Under the pieces are notes generated by a model. It had not been told where the DNA came from and searched no databases. It saw nothing but the letters and a program-made list of their open reading frames with translations. 10,821 nt of DNA, taken from the NCBI GenBank assembly GCA_003560215.1, contig PWIY01000119.1, positions 1 through 10,821 of the forward strand, in the 5' to 3' direction. Source of the stretch: Bacteroidales bacterium (lineage in GTDB: Bacteria; Bacteroidota; Bacteroidia; Bacteroidales; UBA7960). The number at the start of each line of letters is the position of its first letter. The stretch's first letter is position 1. The position numbers were made by a program, and so were the translations under genes. Of this stretch, positions 1 to 6,231 are shown piece by piece.

Positions 1-609
1 AGGCAGGCGATCCAGGGTTACGAGAATGACACCTTCATCCTCAAGCTGCGAAGCGGCATCAAGGGAGCCGTGCACCCAGTGTTCAGGTTCTCCTTCAGGC
101 AAAGGTTCAGGTGGGTGGATCATTGCGCGGATATTATGGATGGGTTTATCCCATTCATCCGAAATAAGCTGGTAGTAAAAAAGGGCATTGTCCAGGTATT
201 TTTCCGTAGCTCCTTCAGCTGTGAAGCGAAAGGTGAATGTGCGTGCGGTATCCCTGGCTTCAAAAAACACGCGTAGCTCTTTATGGCTGCCGTTTTGGGT
301 AATCCGCATGGTTCCGGGAGCCTCTGAGTCGCTTTCCGGGTACTCCCGGTCCCCCTCGAATACCTGAAAATCTCTGAAATTCGCTTTCCCATCCAGCGGA
401 AAGGACCGGTAAACAAAGGAGAATTCCCCGTCGAAGGTAAACCCGCGGTCTTCCTGTACCTGCATGGAGCCATCCGAATTGAGCCGGATGTCCATGTCAA
501 GCGCACTCATCCGGTAATCGCGGCCGTTTGCGGCAAAAGACAGCATAACAAGTACGGTCTGCAGTAGCAGGGCAGCCGTTCTGATCCTGGAACATTGTCT
601 GATTGGCAT
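1..609 (-). CDS. DUF2207-family membrane protein, N-terminal part (runs off left edge)
   Basis: An open frame of 203 codons starts at the ATG at 609 and continues past position 1, so the C-terminal part is missing. An in-frame TAA lies 15 bases upstream of the ATG, which fixes the start well. Residues about 8-28 are a hydrophobic signal peptide (RTAALLLQTVLVMLSFAANG). Residues 31-90 match the start of DUF2207 (YciQ-like predicted membrane proteins): an alternating strand pattern DYRMSALDMDIRLNSDGSMQ, then VQED, then FVYRSFPLD. Residues 144-168 (FYYQLISDEWDKPIHNIRA, then PPE) match the second half of that extracytoplasmic domain. Known family members continue into membrane helices and a low-complexity tail, which would lie outside the window. 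The biochemical function of the family is not established. The gene is co-directional with dprA, 139 bp upstream. The call is by recognition of motifs, not by alignment. Confidence 0.78.
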   Translation of the reverse strand, partial: MPIRQCSRIRTAALLLQTVLVMLSFAANGRDYRMSALDMDIRLNSDGSMQVQEDRGFTFDGEFSFVYRSFPLDGKANFRDFQVFEGDREYPESDSEAPGTMRITQNGSHKELRVFFEARDTARTFTFRFTAEGATEKYLDNALFYYQLISDEWDKPIHNIRAMIHPPEPLPEGEPEHWVHGSLDAASQLEDEGVILVTLDRLP

Positions 610-638
610 GGTTACGTAATTTTATTTTGGAGGGCAGA

Positions 639-646
639 TAAAGGTA
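639..646 (-). promoter_or_regulatory. Weak candidate -7 element for the DUF2207 gene
   Basis: On the minus strand this reads TACCTTTA, one base off the Bacteroidota -7 consensus TAnnTTTG, and would place transcription start about 25 nt before the ATG at 609. No TTG element is visible at the expected distance upstream, so this is a weak call. Read-through from dprA is the alternative. Confidence 0.25.
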
Positions 647-748
647 CAAAAATCCCGGTTTCTTTCTTAGCCGGGGCCGGTTTAGTTTTTACCCAGGGCC
701 ACCCCGGTAGCCAGGACATCTGGTTTGCCTGTGTCTGCCCTGGTTGGT

Positions 749-1873
749 TTATTCCTCCGGCAGATCTGCCGTGCATCGCAGGGTGAAAACCTTGCCCGGC
801 AACGACTGAACCACCCCCTTAAACTCCAGGTTGAGCAGTATTGAAGATGCTTTGCTCAGGCCAAATCCAGTTCCTGCAACAATCTGATCAATGCCGGCAT
901 CGTTGTTCCTTTTCAGGAATCCGGCCATGGTTTTTTCTTCACTTGAAAGAACCACGAAAAGCCCTGCCGGTGTTGCGCGTTTTTTCTCGTTTACCGGCTC
1001 CCAGTTCATGATGTACTGAATGTCATCAGCACGCTCAAGCAGATGGGCCTTGTTGATGCGGATCAGTTTGTTGCATCCGGTACTATAAGGATCAGTGACC
1101 CGCCCGGGTATGGCAAACACGTCCCGGTTATAGGTGTTTGCAATGTTCGCAGTGATCAGTGCTCCGCCGGTTACCGCTGCTTCAACGACAACAATGGCAT
1201 CACACAGTCCGGCGATGATCCTGTTCCTTTTGGGAAAGTTTTCCCGCTCCGGTTTGCTGCCGGAAAGAAAATCTGTGAGCAATGCTCCGTTTTCCGTGAT
1301 TTTTCGCCCCAGGGAAGCATGCAATGGAGGGTAGATCCGGTCAAGGCCATGACCCAGGGCGGCAGCGGTGAGCAGGCCATTGTGAAGTGCCGCCTTGTGT
1401 GCACAGGCATCCACTCCGTAGGCCAGTCCGCTGATTATCATGGGGTCGTAAGGAACCAGCCCTGCAATGATCTGTTCACACATGTCTCTTCCGTAACTGG
1501 TCATGTTCCTGGTACCGATCACTGCCAGTGTGCGGGGGTGATTCAGGTCAGCCTTCCCTTTGACAAACAGCAGCAGGGGTCCGTCTTCACACTGTTTTAG
1601 CCGGTACGGGTATTCTTCGTCCTGGTAAAAAAGGGGGCGGATATTATGTTTCCGGATAAAACGGATTTCCCGCTCCGCTTCTTTGAAGCTTTGATGCTGG
1701 CTGATTTTTCCCGCAATGCTGTCGCCTATTCCGGGAATTTTCTTTAAAGCGCTTTGTTTTTCCGTGAAAATTTCTTTGACACCACCGCAATAACGGATCA
1801 GCTTTTTGGCGGTTACACCGCCAATTCCGGGGATCCTGGTAAGTGCGATCCGGCATAACAATTCTTCATCCAT
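749..1873 (-). CDS. dprA: DNA-processing protein DprA (Smf)
   Basis: A 374-residue DprA/Smf homologue. In other bacteria DprA binds incoming single-stranded DNA in the cytoplasm and loads RecA during natural transformation; it is also kept in many species not known to be competent. Residues 13-55 hold two helix-hairpin-helix motifs (IPGIGGVTAKKL and IPGIGDSIAGKI). Residues 116-285 form the Rossmann-like core with the family signatures GTRNMTSYG (120-128), SGLAYGVDACAHKAAL (148-163), ALGHGLDRIYP (172-182), FPKRNRIIAGL (213-223) and VVEAAVTGGALITA (229-242). Residues about 305-368 are a winged-helix C-terminal domain. All core motifs appear intact and the length is normal. The ATG at 1873 is chosen because the protein then begins MDEELLCRIALTRIPGIG, as relatives do. 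A TTG at 1903 would add ten residues and is less likely. No other competence gene is present in the window. Confidence 0.95.
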   Translation of the reverse strand: MDEELLCRIALTRIPGIGGVTAKKLIRYCGGVKEIFTEKQSALKKIPGIGDSIAGKISQHQSFKEAEREIRFIRKHNIRPLFYQDEEYPYRLKQCEDGPLLLFVKGKADLNHPRTLAVIGTRNMTSYGRDMCEQIIAGLVPYDPMIISGLAYGVDACAHKAALHNGLLTAAALGHGLDRIYPPLHASLGRKITENGALLTDFLSGSKPERENFPKRNRIIAGLCDAIVVVEAAVTGGALITANIANTYNRDVFAIPGRVTDPYSTGCNKLIRINKAHLLERADDIQYIMNWEPVNEKKRATPAGLFVVLSSEEKTMAGFLKRNNDAGIDQIVAGTGFGLSKASSILLNLEFKGVVQSLPGKVFTLRCTADLPEE

Positions 1874-1958
1874 GGCGTAAAAATATTGGTAAAAATATGC
1901 CAAAAGGAAGAATCAACCTTCCTACCCGGGGCCTGCATACGTTGTGCGGTCAGTTTTT

Positions 1959-1974
1959 CCTGCCGGAAGGCAGG
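1959..1974. other. Short perfect hairpin (CCTGCC-GGAA-GGCAGG)
   Basis: A perfect 6-bp inverted repeat with a 4-base loop lies in the gap between the ChaN-like gene and dprA. On the plus strand a run of five T precedes it; on the minus strand A residues follow it. It is therefore not placed like an intrinsic terminator for either strand. It may be a member of a dispersed palindrome family, but only one copy is in this window. Confidence 0.4.
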
Positions 1975-1989
1975 TCGGGACAGAAGGGC

Positions 1990-2029
1990 AAAAATGTTCC
2001 GGGGGGTGGCTTGCAGGCAACCGCCCCGG
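1990..2029 (-). terminator. Candidate terminator of the cdd/chaN operon
   Basis: On the minus strand a 31-nt imperfect hairpin (plus positions 1999-2029) starts about 40 bp after the ChaN stop codon. A six-pair CCGGGG/CCCCGG base is followed by a bulged G, a GGT/ACC segment, one G-A mismatch, two more pairs and a six-base loop. Four bases after the stem the minus strand has five T in a row (1994-1990). This fits a Rho-independent terminator with a slightly offset T run, and would separate the cdd/chaN transcript from dprA. Confidence 0.5.
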
Positions 2030-2071
2030 TCAAAAGCCGGAAGCTGATCCGGGGCAATGTCTGTCAGGGCT

Positions 2072-2947
2072 TCAGTAAGTTTTGGTCATGGTGGACGGAA
2101 CCACAATGATGAAATCAGCCAGGCCATGGTTTTCTTCCTGAAGAGATTCGGCAGACTCCTGTTCAACAGTGCTGATTGTCATGATTTCTAAGGGAGATGC
2201 CGAATAATGCCTGAGATACCAGTTGATCCCCTCGTCGTTGTTGGAGTGGTAAGCACCGTTCAGGTGCAAAAATATGTTTCCTTCTTCCAGGTTGTCAAGA
2301 ATAAAGTGGGCCATGGTGGCGTCCTTGATGGCCTGGGCTTTCGGAAGGTTTTCGCTGACATGGGCGGGCATGTCACCCATTTCCAGCATCGCTTTATAAC
2401 CGGGCAGGTCAGGATCGTAGGGAACCGGAAGGGGGGCAATGTATTGCTGCGCCACCGGACTCAAAGTGTCCAGGGCCTGAAACCCTTCCCGGTTTACCAG
2501 GGCCGCATAACGCCTGGGAATGTTGGTCGCCACATACCGGACTCCGTTTTCTCTGGCGAATTCCAGCAGCGGTCTGTAGTCGGTCGTGTAATTGTTCCAC
2601 AACCTTGCTTCCGATGTGAAATCCCGTTCCCGGATGATTCCGTCAAAATATTCGTCCAGCAACAGCTGATTGTCCGTTTCAAACATTTCCGCTCCGATCA
2701 CAAGGAGGCTGTCTTTTTCAATGAAAAGATCCCCCCCCACCTCGTACTGCAGCCAGTGTGCAATCGGGTTGTTGTGCAACTCGCCGAACAAAACCACTTC
2801 CGAAGCGAGGGCTCCGGTGAGCATTTCACCATAAGTGACCGGTTCGCCGGTGGCGGTGTAAATTTGGTAGGCTTGTTTGTCCTGTGCCGGTGCACTTCCT
2901 GACGCCAGCACGAATATTAAGATAGCAGTGAAAATTGCTTTTCCCAT
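2072..2947 (-). CDS. ChaN-like (DUF399) secreted protein
   Basis: A 291-residue protein of the ChaN/DUF399 family (Tiki/EreA-like fold). Characterised relatives such as Campylobacter ChaN are iron-regulated haem-binding lipoproteins. Residues 1-21 are a signal peptide (hydrophobic stretch AIFTAILIFVLA, then SAPA with likely cleavage after Ala21). There is no lipobox cysteine, so the product should be periplasmic or secreted, not a lipoprotein. Family motifs are visible: LFGELHNNPIAH (53-64), VIGAEMFE (83-90), ATNIPRRYAALV in the middle, and HLNGAYHS (228-235). The conserved Glu and His residues of these motifs are all present. The gene begins 5 bp after the cytidine deaminase stop, so the two should be co-transcribed; the functional link between them is not obvious. 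Whether this member binds haem cannot be told from sequence. Confidence 0.88.
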   Translation of the reverse strand: MGKAIFTAILIFVLASGSAPAQDKQAYQIYTATGEPVTYGEMLTGALASEVVLFGELHNNPIAHWLQYEVGGDLFIEKDSLLVIGAEMFETDNQLLLDEYFDGIIRERDFTSEARLWNNYTTDYRPLLEFARENGVRYVATNIPRRYAALVNREGFQALDTLSPVAQQYIAPLPVPYDPDLPGYKAMLEMGDMPAHVSENLPKAQAIKDATMAHFILDNLEEGNIFLHLNGAYHSNNDEGINWYLRHYSASPLEIMTISTVEQESAESLQEENHGLADFIIVVPSTMTKTY

Positions 2948-2952
2948 GGGTG

Positions 2953-3444
2953 TTATTTTTTTAATTCGCTGCCAATAAAGGAAAAGGGCAGCATGTCTCT
3001 GATTTTTTCCACAATGATGATTTTGCCGTCTTCCCTGGAAAGCAATATTTTCAGGGGAAGCTTCTGGGCTGCTTCATACTCAAGCAGTACCTGCCGGCAT
3101 GCCCCACATGGAGAAACCGGGGCCTTCAGGGTGAACTCCGGGGAGCTTGCACTGACCGCGATTTTTGTCATGGCCACACGGGGAAACATGGACGATGCGG
3201 CAAAAGCTGCCACACGTTCGGCGCATAATCCGCTGGGGTAGGCCCCGTTTTCCTGGTTGGATCCCCGGACAATCTGTCCGTTCTGAAGCAGGATGGCTGC
3301 ACCCACATTGAAAGAAGAATAGGGGGCATAGGCTTTCCCGGTCATTTCTCTCGCTGCTTTGACCAGTTCCTGTTCATCGTCCGGCAAGTCCCGGATGTCT
3401 TCCACTTCCAGGTATCTCAGGGTTATTTCCAGTTTTTTCATCAT
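2953..3444 (-). CDS. cdd: Cytidine deaminase
   Basis: A homotetrameric-type, zinc-dependent cytidine deaminase of the pyrimidine salvage pathway, converting cytidine or deoxycytidine to uridine or deoxyuridine in the cytoplasm. Seen directly in 163 residues: the substrate-binding segment FNVGAAILL (45-53) and NQEN (63-66), the catalytic zinc motif CAE (74-76), and PCGACRQ (112-118) with zinc ligands Cys113 and Cys116. Length is typical of the Bacteroidota enzyme. The start is taken at the double ATG (3444 or 3441) because homologues begin close to KKLEITLRYLEV. An in-frame GTG at 3537 would add 31 residues with no recognisable similarity. No clear Shine-Dalgarno or TAnnTTTG element was found upstream. 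It is the first gene of a two-gene operon with the ChaN-like gene and is divergent from the ytxH operon. Confidence 0.95.
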   Translation of the reverse strand: MMKKLEITLRYLEVEDIRDLPDDEQELVKAAREMTGKAYAPYSSFNVGAAILLQNGQIVRGSNQENGAYPSGLCAERVAAFAASSMFPRVAMTKIAVSASSPEFTLKAPVSPCGACRQVLLEYEAAQKLPLKILLSREDGKIIIVEKIRDMLPFSFIGSELKK

Positions 3445-3617
3445 AAACGGTACAATAATTTTCCGGCTGTAATTGACAAAGGCTTGCTGGCATCCGGGCC
3501 GGATATTTTCAGGTATAAAAGTAATCATAAGAAGCACACTGGACTGTATGTGACCCTGAGAGAATATACGTAAAAGGGGTCTAAATGTTTACCTTGCAAG
3601 GAAAATGGCTCAAAACG

Positions 3618-3648
3618 TTGGCATTTGATCATTTTTTGGCTATATTTG
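3618..3648 (+). promoter_or_regulatory. Bacteroidota-type promoter of the ytxH-holin operon
   Basis: TTG at 3618-3620, a 20-bp spacer, and TATATTTG at 3641-3648 fit the known Bacteroidota sigma-A consensus (-33 TTG, -7 TAnnTTTG) at both elements and in spacing. Predicted transcription start is near 3655, giving an AT-rich leader of about 70 nt before the ATG at 3726. This is the clearest promoter in the window. Confidence 0.7.
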
Positions 3649-3725
3649 TTGTAAGCCTGTAGAACACAGGCAAAAATTGGTTGTAGTTTTTTTAAAATGA
3701 TTGTTTAACTTAAAACTTGCATATT

Positions 3726-3980
3726 ATGAGTAATTCAAGCGGAAAAGTGGTGTTTGGTTTTATTTTCGGTGCTGCGGTTGGTGTGGCTGCCGGTCTTTTG
3801 TTTGCGCCGGGCTCGGGTGATGAAACCAGGAAAAAGGTGAAGGAAAAGAGCAAAGAGTATACGGATGAACTCACGAAGCAGGTCAATACCAGGTTTGATG
3901 AGTTGAAAAACTATGTGGGCGATCTGGCCGATGAAACGAGGGCAAGGGTGAAAAAATCAGTTGGCGAAGCTGACAAATAA
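3726..3980 (+). CDS. YtxH domain-containing small membrane protein
   Basis: An 84-residue protein. Residues 7-27 (KVVFGFIFGAAVGVAAGLLF) form one glycine/alanine-rich membrane helix, followed directly by the family hallmark FAPGSGDETR (26-35). A highly charged helical tail (36-84, rich in Lys, Glu and Asp) probably forms a coiled coil or amphipathic helix. YtxH-type proteins are common, abundant and often stress-induced, but their molecular role is poorly defined. Older annotations call them gas vesicle proteins, which is not supported here by any gvp neighbour. The ATG at 3726 is chosen; a TTG at 3717 would add three residues. It is the first gene of a three-gene operon with its own promoter, and the holin-family gene starts 17 bp downstream. 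Confidence 0.88.
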   Translation: MSNSSGKVVFGFIFGAAVGVAAGLLFAPGSGDETRKKVKEKSKEYTDELTKQVNTRFDELKNYVGDLADETRARVKKSVGEADK

Positions 3981-3997
3981 GAATTTAATTCTCTTCC

Positions 3998-4381
3998 ATG
4001 GAAGGTAAGGAGTTGCTGGCACATATTGTTTCACTGAAAGACAATATCCGGAAATACCTTGAAACCAGGCTTTCATATTATGGGATCCTGGCGTTTGAAA
4101 AGGCTGCAAAGGCACTGAGCCTCCTGATAGCCAACATGGTGGTGGCGGCTGTTTTGCTGCTGGCCCTGCTGTTTATATCTGGTGCGGGTGCCTGGTTTCT
4201 GGGCGGCCTGCTGGATTCCTATGGCTATGGGATGCTCATTGTCGGTGGCTTTTACCTGTTGCTGGCACTGGTGTTCTTTGCCTGGCGCAGGCGTGTTTTC
4301 GGAAGGGCAGCCATCCGTATTTTGCTGAATTTATTCATCAGGGATGACTTCGGTGATCCAAAAGATAAAAATAAGGCATGA
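3998..4381 (+). CDS. Holin-X family (phage holin superfamily III) membrane protein
   Basis: A 127-residue inner-membrane protein. Residues 1-36 are a charged amphipathic region (SLKDNIRKYLETRLSYYGIL). It is followed by two membrane helices at about 38-68 (SLLIANMVVAAVLLLALLFI core) and 76-96 (YGMLIVGGFYLLLALVFFAW), then a basic WRRRVFGR segment and a short polar tail. This layout matches the Phage_holin_3_6 / YqjE family. Despite the name, these chromosomal proteins are not known to lyse cells, and nothing phage-like is nearby. It lies between the YtxH gene and a small basic protein gene whose start codon overlaps its stop by 4 bp (ATGA), so translation of the two is probably coupled. Confidence 0.82.
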   Translation: MEGKELLAHIVSLKDNIRKYLETRLSYYGILAFEKAAKALSLLIANMVVAAVLLLALLFISGAGAWFLGGLLDSYGYGMLIVGGFYLLLALVFFAWRRRVFGRAAIRILLNLFIRDDFGDPKDKNKA

Positions 4382-4668
4382 TTCCAACTGAACGTTTGAG
4401 GGATGTCAGGACGATGCAGGATCTCAGGGTGGAAAAAGCACGTATGCGCTATGAGGTGCTGATGGCGGAAAAGGATCTGACAGACAGCCTTCAGGCTGTT
4501 GAGAAGGTAGTTACCTTCTTCACCCTGTTTCGCCGCGCTGCCGGGGGAGTCCGCTACGCGTACGGAGTTATTTCCCGCATGTCGGGTTTTTTCAGTGGTC
4601 TTTTCAGGAAACGAAAGCAGAAAGAGGCCGATGGAAACGAACCGGATCCGGAGGTAGATTCTTATTGA
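4378..4668 (+). CDS. Small basic protein, third gene of the ytxH-holin operon (unrecognised)
   Basis: A 96-residue protein with no family that I recognise. Residues 5-46 are a charged helical stretch with coiled-coil character (RLRDVRTMQDLRVEKARMRY). Residues 45-75 are more hydrophobic and aromatic (VVTFFTLFRRAAGGVRYAYG, then VISRMSGFFSGLF) but interrupted by arginines, so this is more likely an amphipathic membrane-associated segment than a true membrane helix. A basic cluster RKRKQK (77-82) and an acidic tail follow. Its start overlaps the holin-family stop by 4 bp, which argues that it is a real gene. By position and size it corresponds to YqjK of the enterobacterial yqjD-yqjE-yqjK operon, but I cannot show homology. 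The stop codon lies inside the first unit of a 20-bp tandem repeat. Confidence 0.72.
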   Translation: MIPTERLRDVRTMQDLRVEKARMRYEVLMAEKDLTDSLQAVEKVVTFFTLFRRAAGGVRYAYGVISRMSGFFSGLFRKRKQKEADGNEPDPEVDSY

Positions 4669-4704
4669 TATTCCCTGTATGCGGTTGATATTTCCTGTAT
4701 GCGG
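4665..4704 (+). repeat. 20-bp direct tandem repeat (two copies)
   Basis: Two adjacent 20-bp units (4665-4684 and 4685-4704), each of the form TTGATATTyCCTGTATGCGG, differ at one base (C or T at unit position 9). The first unit contains the TGA stop of the preceding small gene. The repeat lies in the 62-bp gap between two convergent genes. No terminator-like hairpin is seen in this gap. Confidence 0.85.
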
Positions 4705-4730
4705 CTATTCGGCGGGAAATCATCCACCCT

Positions 4731-5900
4731 TTATTTCTTTCTGAATTTTATGTTCAATTCTACGATTTCCGGGCGGTTTCCGATCCGTACCGGAGGACCC
4801 CATGTGCCAGTGCCGGTGGTTACATACATATGCATCCCGTCGATATTCCGATACCCGTAACTCACCTTGTAGATTGACCGGGTAATGTACCTGAGTGGCC
4901 ATAGCTGTCCGTGATGGGTATGTCCGGACAACTGCATGCTGACCCCGAGGCCTGCGGCCTTTTCCATGTCCAGGGGCTGGTGATCCATCAGGATCACCGG
5001 ATGGTTCATGTCGGCGTTTTGCAATACTTTCTCCAGCGGAAGGCGTTCCCTTCCGCTGAAACGTCTTTTGTCGCGGTCATCCCGTCCGGCAAGGTAAAAG
5101 CTTTCATCGATTTTCAGCACGGTGTCACGGATTATATGAATGCCATGATCTTCCAGATAGTTCTGTGCCCGGGCTGCCCCGCCGATGTGCTCATGGTTGC
5201 CCATGACGCCGTAAACGCCCAGGGGTGCGCTCAGTTGCCTCAGGGTTTCCCCTGTGTTCTGGCGGATGAGTGGCTCAAGGTCTTCATCAAGGATGTCGCC
5301 CGCGAGCAGAATGATGTCGGGCTGCAGCTGGTTGACCTTGTTGACGATGCGGCTGAAATGTCCGTTGCCAATGATGGTTCCAAGGTGAATGTCTGACATA
5401 AGCACTGCCCTTACCTGGTCCCTTTCCGCAATTTGCCTGCTCTGGATCTCAATGTCAAGGTTCCTCACTACCGGGTTCCGTGCATTGATGAACCCCCCGG
5501 TGACCAGGAGAAATACGGCAATGATTGTTCCCGCAAATACAAAATACCTTGATTTTTCCATGTTGGCTGTGATGAAAGCAGGGAAAAACGGCACAAAGTG
5601 ATGGATGAGTCTGAGCAGGTCAAAAAGAACGACCGCCAGGAAAAAATAAAACAGGGCAGCCAGCCAGAATGAACCGGTCCATACCAGCACATCACTCAGG
5701 TAACTGAGATATATGTTTTCCATGGTTCGACCAGCCACGTAAGTGGCAGCAAGGATCCAGAAAATCCATATATAGGGTGTCCGCAGGGAGCTGCCTTCAG
5801 AAATTGCCTGCAGTCCGCGGACAAAAACATAATAGTTTCCCAGGAAGTAAACACTCAGTACGATTCCGAAGAACAAAAGAAAGGCCATGGTGCGGGTCAT
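4731..5900 (-). CDS. Membrane-anchored calcineurin-like metallophosphoesterase (YkuE-like)
   Basis: A 389-residue protein with an N-terminal membrane domain of about four helices (roughly 5-27, 43-60, 75-97, 119-137), followed by a calcineurin-like phosphoesterase domain (about 162-385). All dimetal-site motifs are visible: SDIHLG (Asp170, His172), AGDILDED (Asp202), GNHEH (Asn235, His236), DHQP (His307) and GHTHHGQ (His327, His329). This arrangement matches YkuE-like metallophosphoesterases, a family with few characterised members; the substrate here cannot be assigned. The catalytic domain follows the fourth helix, and its side of the membrane is not determined from sequence. The ATG at 5900 is favoured; an internal ATG at codon 5 is possible. 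The gene is convergent with the ytxH operon. A heptanucleotide repeat array starts 7 bp upstream of its start codon, so any leader transcript would contain it. Confidence 0.9.
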   Translation of the reverse strand: MTRTMAFLLFFGIVLSVYFLGNYYVFVRGLQAISEGSSLRTPYIWIFWILAATYVAGRTMENIYLSYLSDVLVWTGSFWLAALFYFFLAVVLFDLLRLIHHFVPFFPAFITANMEKSRYFVFAGTIIAVFLLVTGGFINARNPVVRNLDIEIQSRQIAERDQVRAVLMSDIHLGTIIGNGHFSRIVNKVNQLQPDIILLAGDILDEDLEPLIRQNTGETLRQLSAPLGVYGVMGNHEHIGGAARAQNYLEDHGIHIIRDTVLKIDESFYLAGRDDRDKRRFSGRERLPLEKVLQNADMNHPVILMDHQPLDMEKAAGLGVSMQLSGHTHHGQLWPLRYITRSIYKVSYGYRNIDGMHMYVTTGTGTWGPPVRIGNRPEIVELNIKFRKK

Positions 5901-5906
5901 TTTTTA

Positions 5907-6011
5907 GAAGTTGGAAGCTGGAGGTTTGAAGCTAGAAGGAAGAAGTTCGAAGCTGGAGGCTCGAAGCTCGAAGGAAGAGGTTTGAAGCCCGGAATTCGAA
6001 GATCGAAGATG
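5907..6011 (+). repeat. Heptanucleotide repeat array A (15 units, consensus GAAGYTN)
   Basis: Fifteen consecutive 7-bp units fill 5907-6011 in an unbroken register. Most are GAAGNNN, with common forms GAAGCTG, GAAGCTC, GAAGTTC, GAGGTTT and GAAGGAA. The GAAGGAA unit occurs at 5935 and 5970, exactly 35 bp (five heptads) apart, which shows a higher-order repeat. The far end is followed by a G run (6011-6015). The array begins 7 bp upstream of the start codon of the minus-strand metallophosphoesterase, so on that gene's RNA it would read as pyrimidine-rich NARCUUC units. It is not a coding sequence: 7 is not a multiple of 3 and no protein signature is present. A related array lies at 10021-10153. 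Confidence 0.93.
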
Positions 6012-6231
6012 GGGGTTGTTTGCTGGTTTTTGCATGGGTCTTACGATCGATTTGTCTCTGCTGTTACCACTTCAGTTAACCGGGTTGTCAGTACCGATGG
6101 TTGTTGGTTCCGGTGCTGAAGCCCCGGTTGGTTTGTTCTGAAATAAAGTCTTGCTGATTACTATGTAAACAAAGGTTGAAAATAAATGTTTTATCTGGTA
6201 GCAGAAAACAAACCTAAAAATTGATATACCT
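6012..6231. other. Divergent intergenic region beyond array A
   Basis: Together with array A this forms a 331-bp gap between two divergent genes. I see no open reading frame with a credible protein and no strong hairpin. On the minus strand TAGGTTTG (plus 6209-6216) matches the -7 consensus exactly but lacks a TTG at the right distance, so it is only a weak promoter candidate; it would give the metallophosphoesterase a leader of about 300 nt containing the whole array. On the plus strand no good promoter for the SDR gene was found, although the last 60 bases before its ATG are AT-rich, as is usual in this phylum. Confidence 0.4.

Noticed and set aside
120..506. 128-codon minus-strand open frame
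   Set aside because: It overlaps the DUF2207 frame (609 to 1) in another register and shows only low-complexity Arg/Pro/Ser-rich sequence. The 609 frame has a signal peptide and family motifs.
758..771. 14-bp perfect palindrome CGGCAGATCTGCCG at the dprA 3' end
   Set aside because: It lies within coding sequence and has no T run or second copy. It is most simply a coincidence of codons.
1043..1600. 185-codon plus-strand frame
   Set aside because: Antisense to the DprA core. It has no recognisable domain, and the DprA motifs on the other strand explain the constraint.
2207..2902. 231-codon plus-strand frame opposite the ChaN-like gene
   Set aside because: Long, but the minus-strand frame carries a signal peptide and all ChaN motifs. 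This one is an antisense shadow without a domain.
3445..3537. N-terminal extension of cytidine deaminase from a GTG at 3537
   Set aside because: The extra 31 residues have no similarity to the family, whose members start near the double ATG at 3444/3441.
3726..3980. Gas vesicle protein label for the YtxH gene
   Set aside because: No gvp genes are nearby and the sequence fits the general YtxH pattern.
3998..4381. Phage remnant suggested by the holin-family gene
   Set aside because: No other phage gene, integrase or attachment site is present. Holin-X proteins are ordinary chromosomal envelope proteins.
5907..6011. Possibility that the heptad arrays are CRISPR or a coding repeat
   Set aside because: Units are 7 bp with no spacers, so this is not CRISPR. 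Seven is not a multiple of three and no repeat-protein frame with a start is supported.
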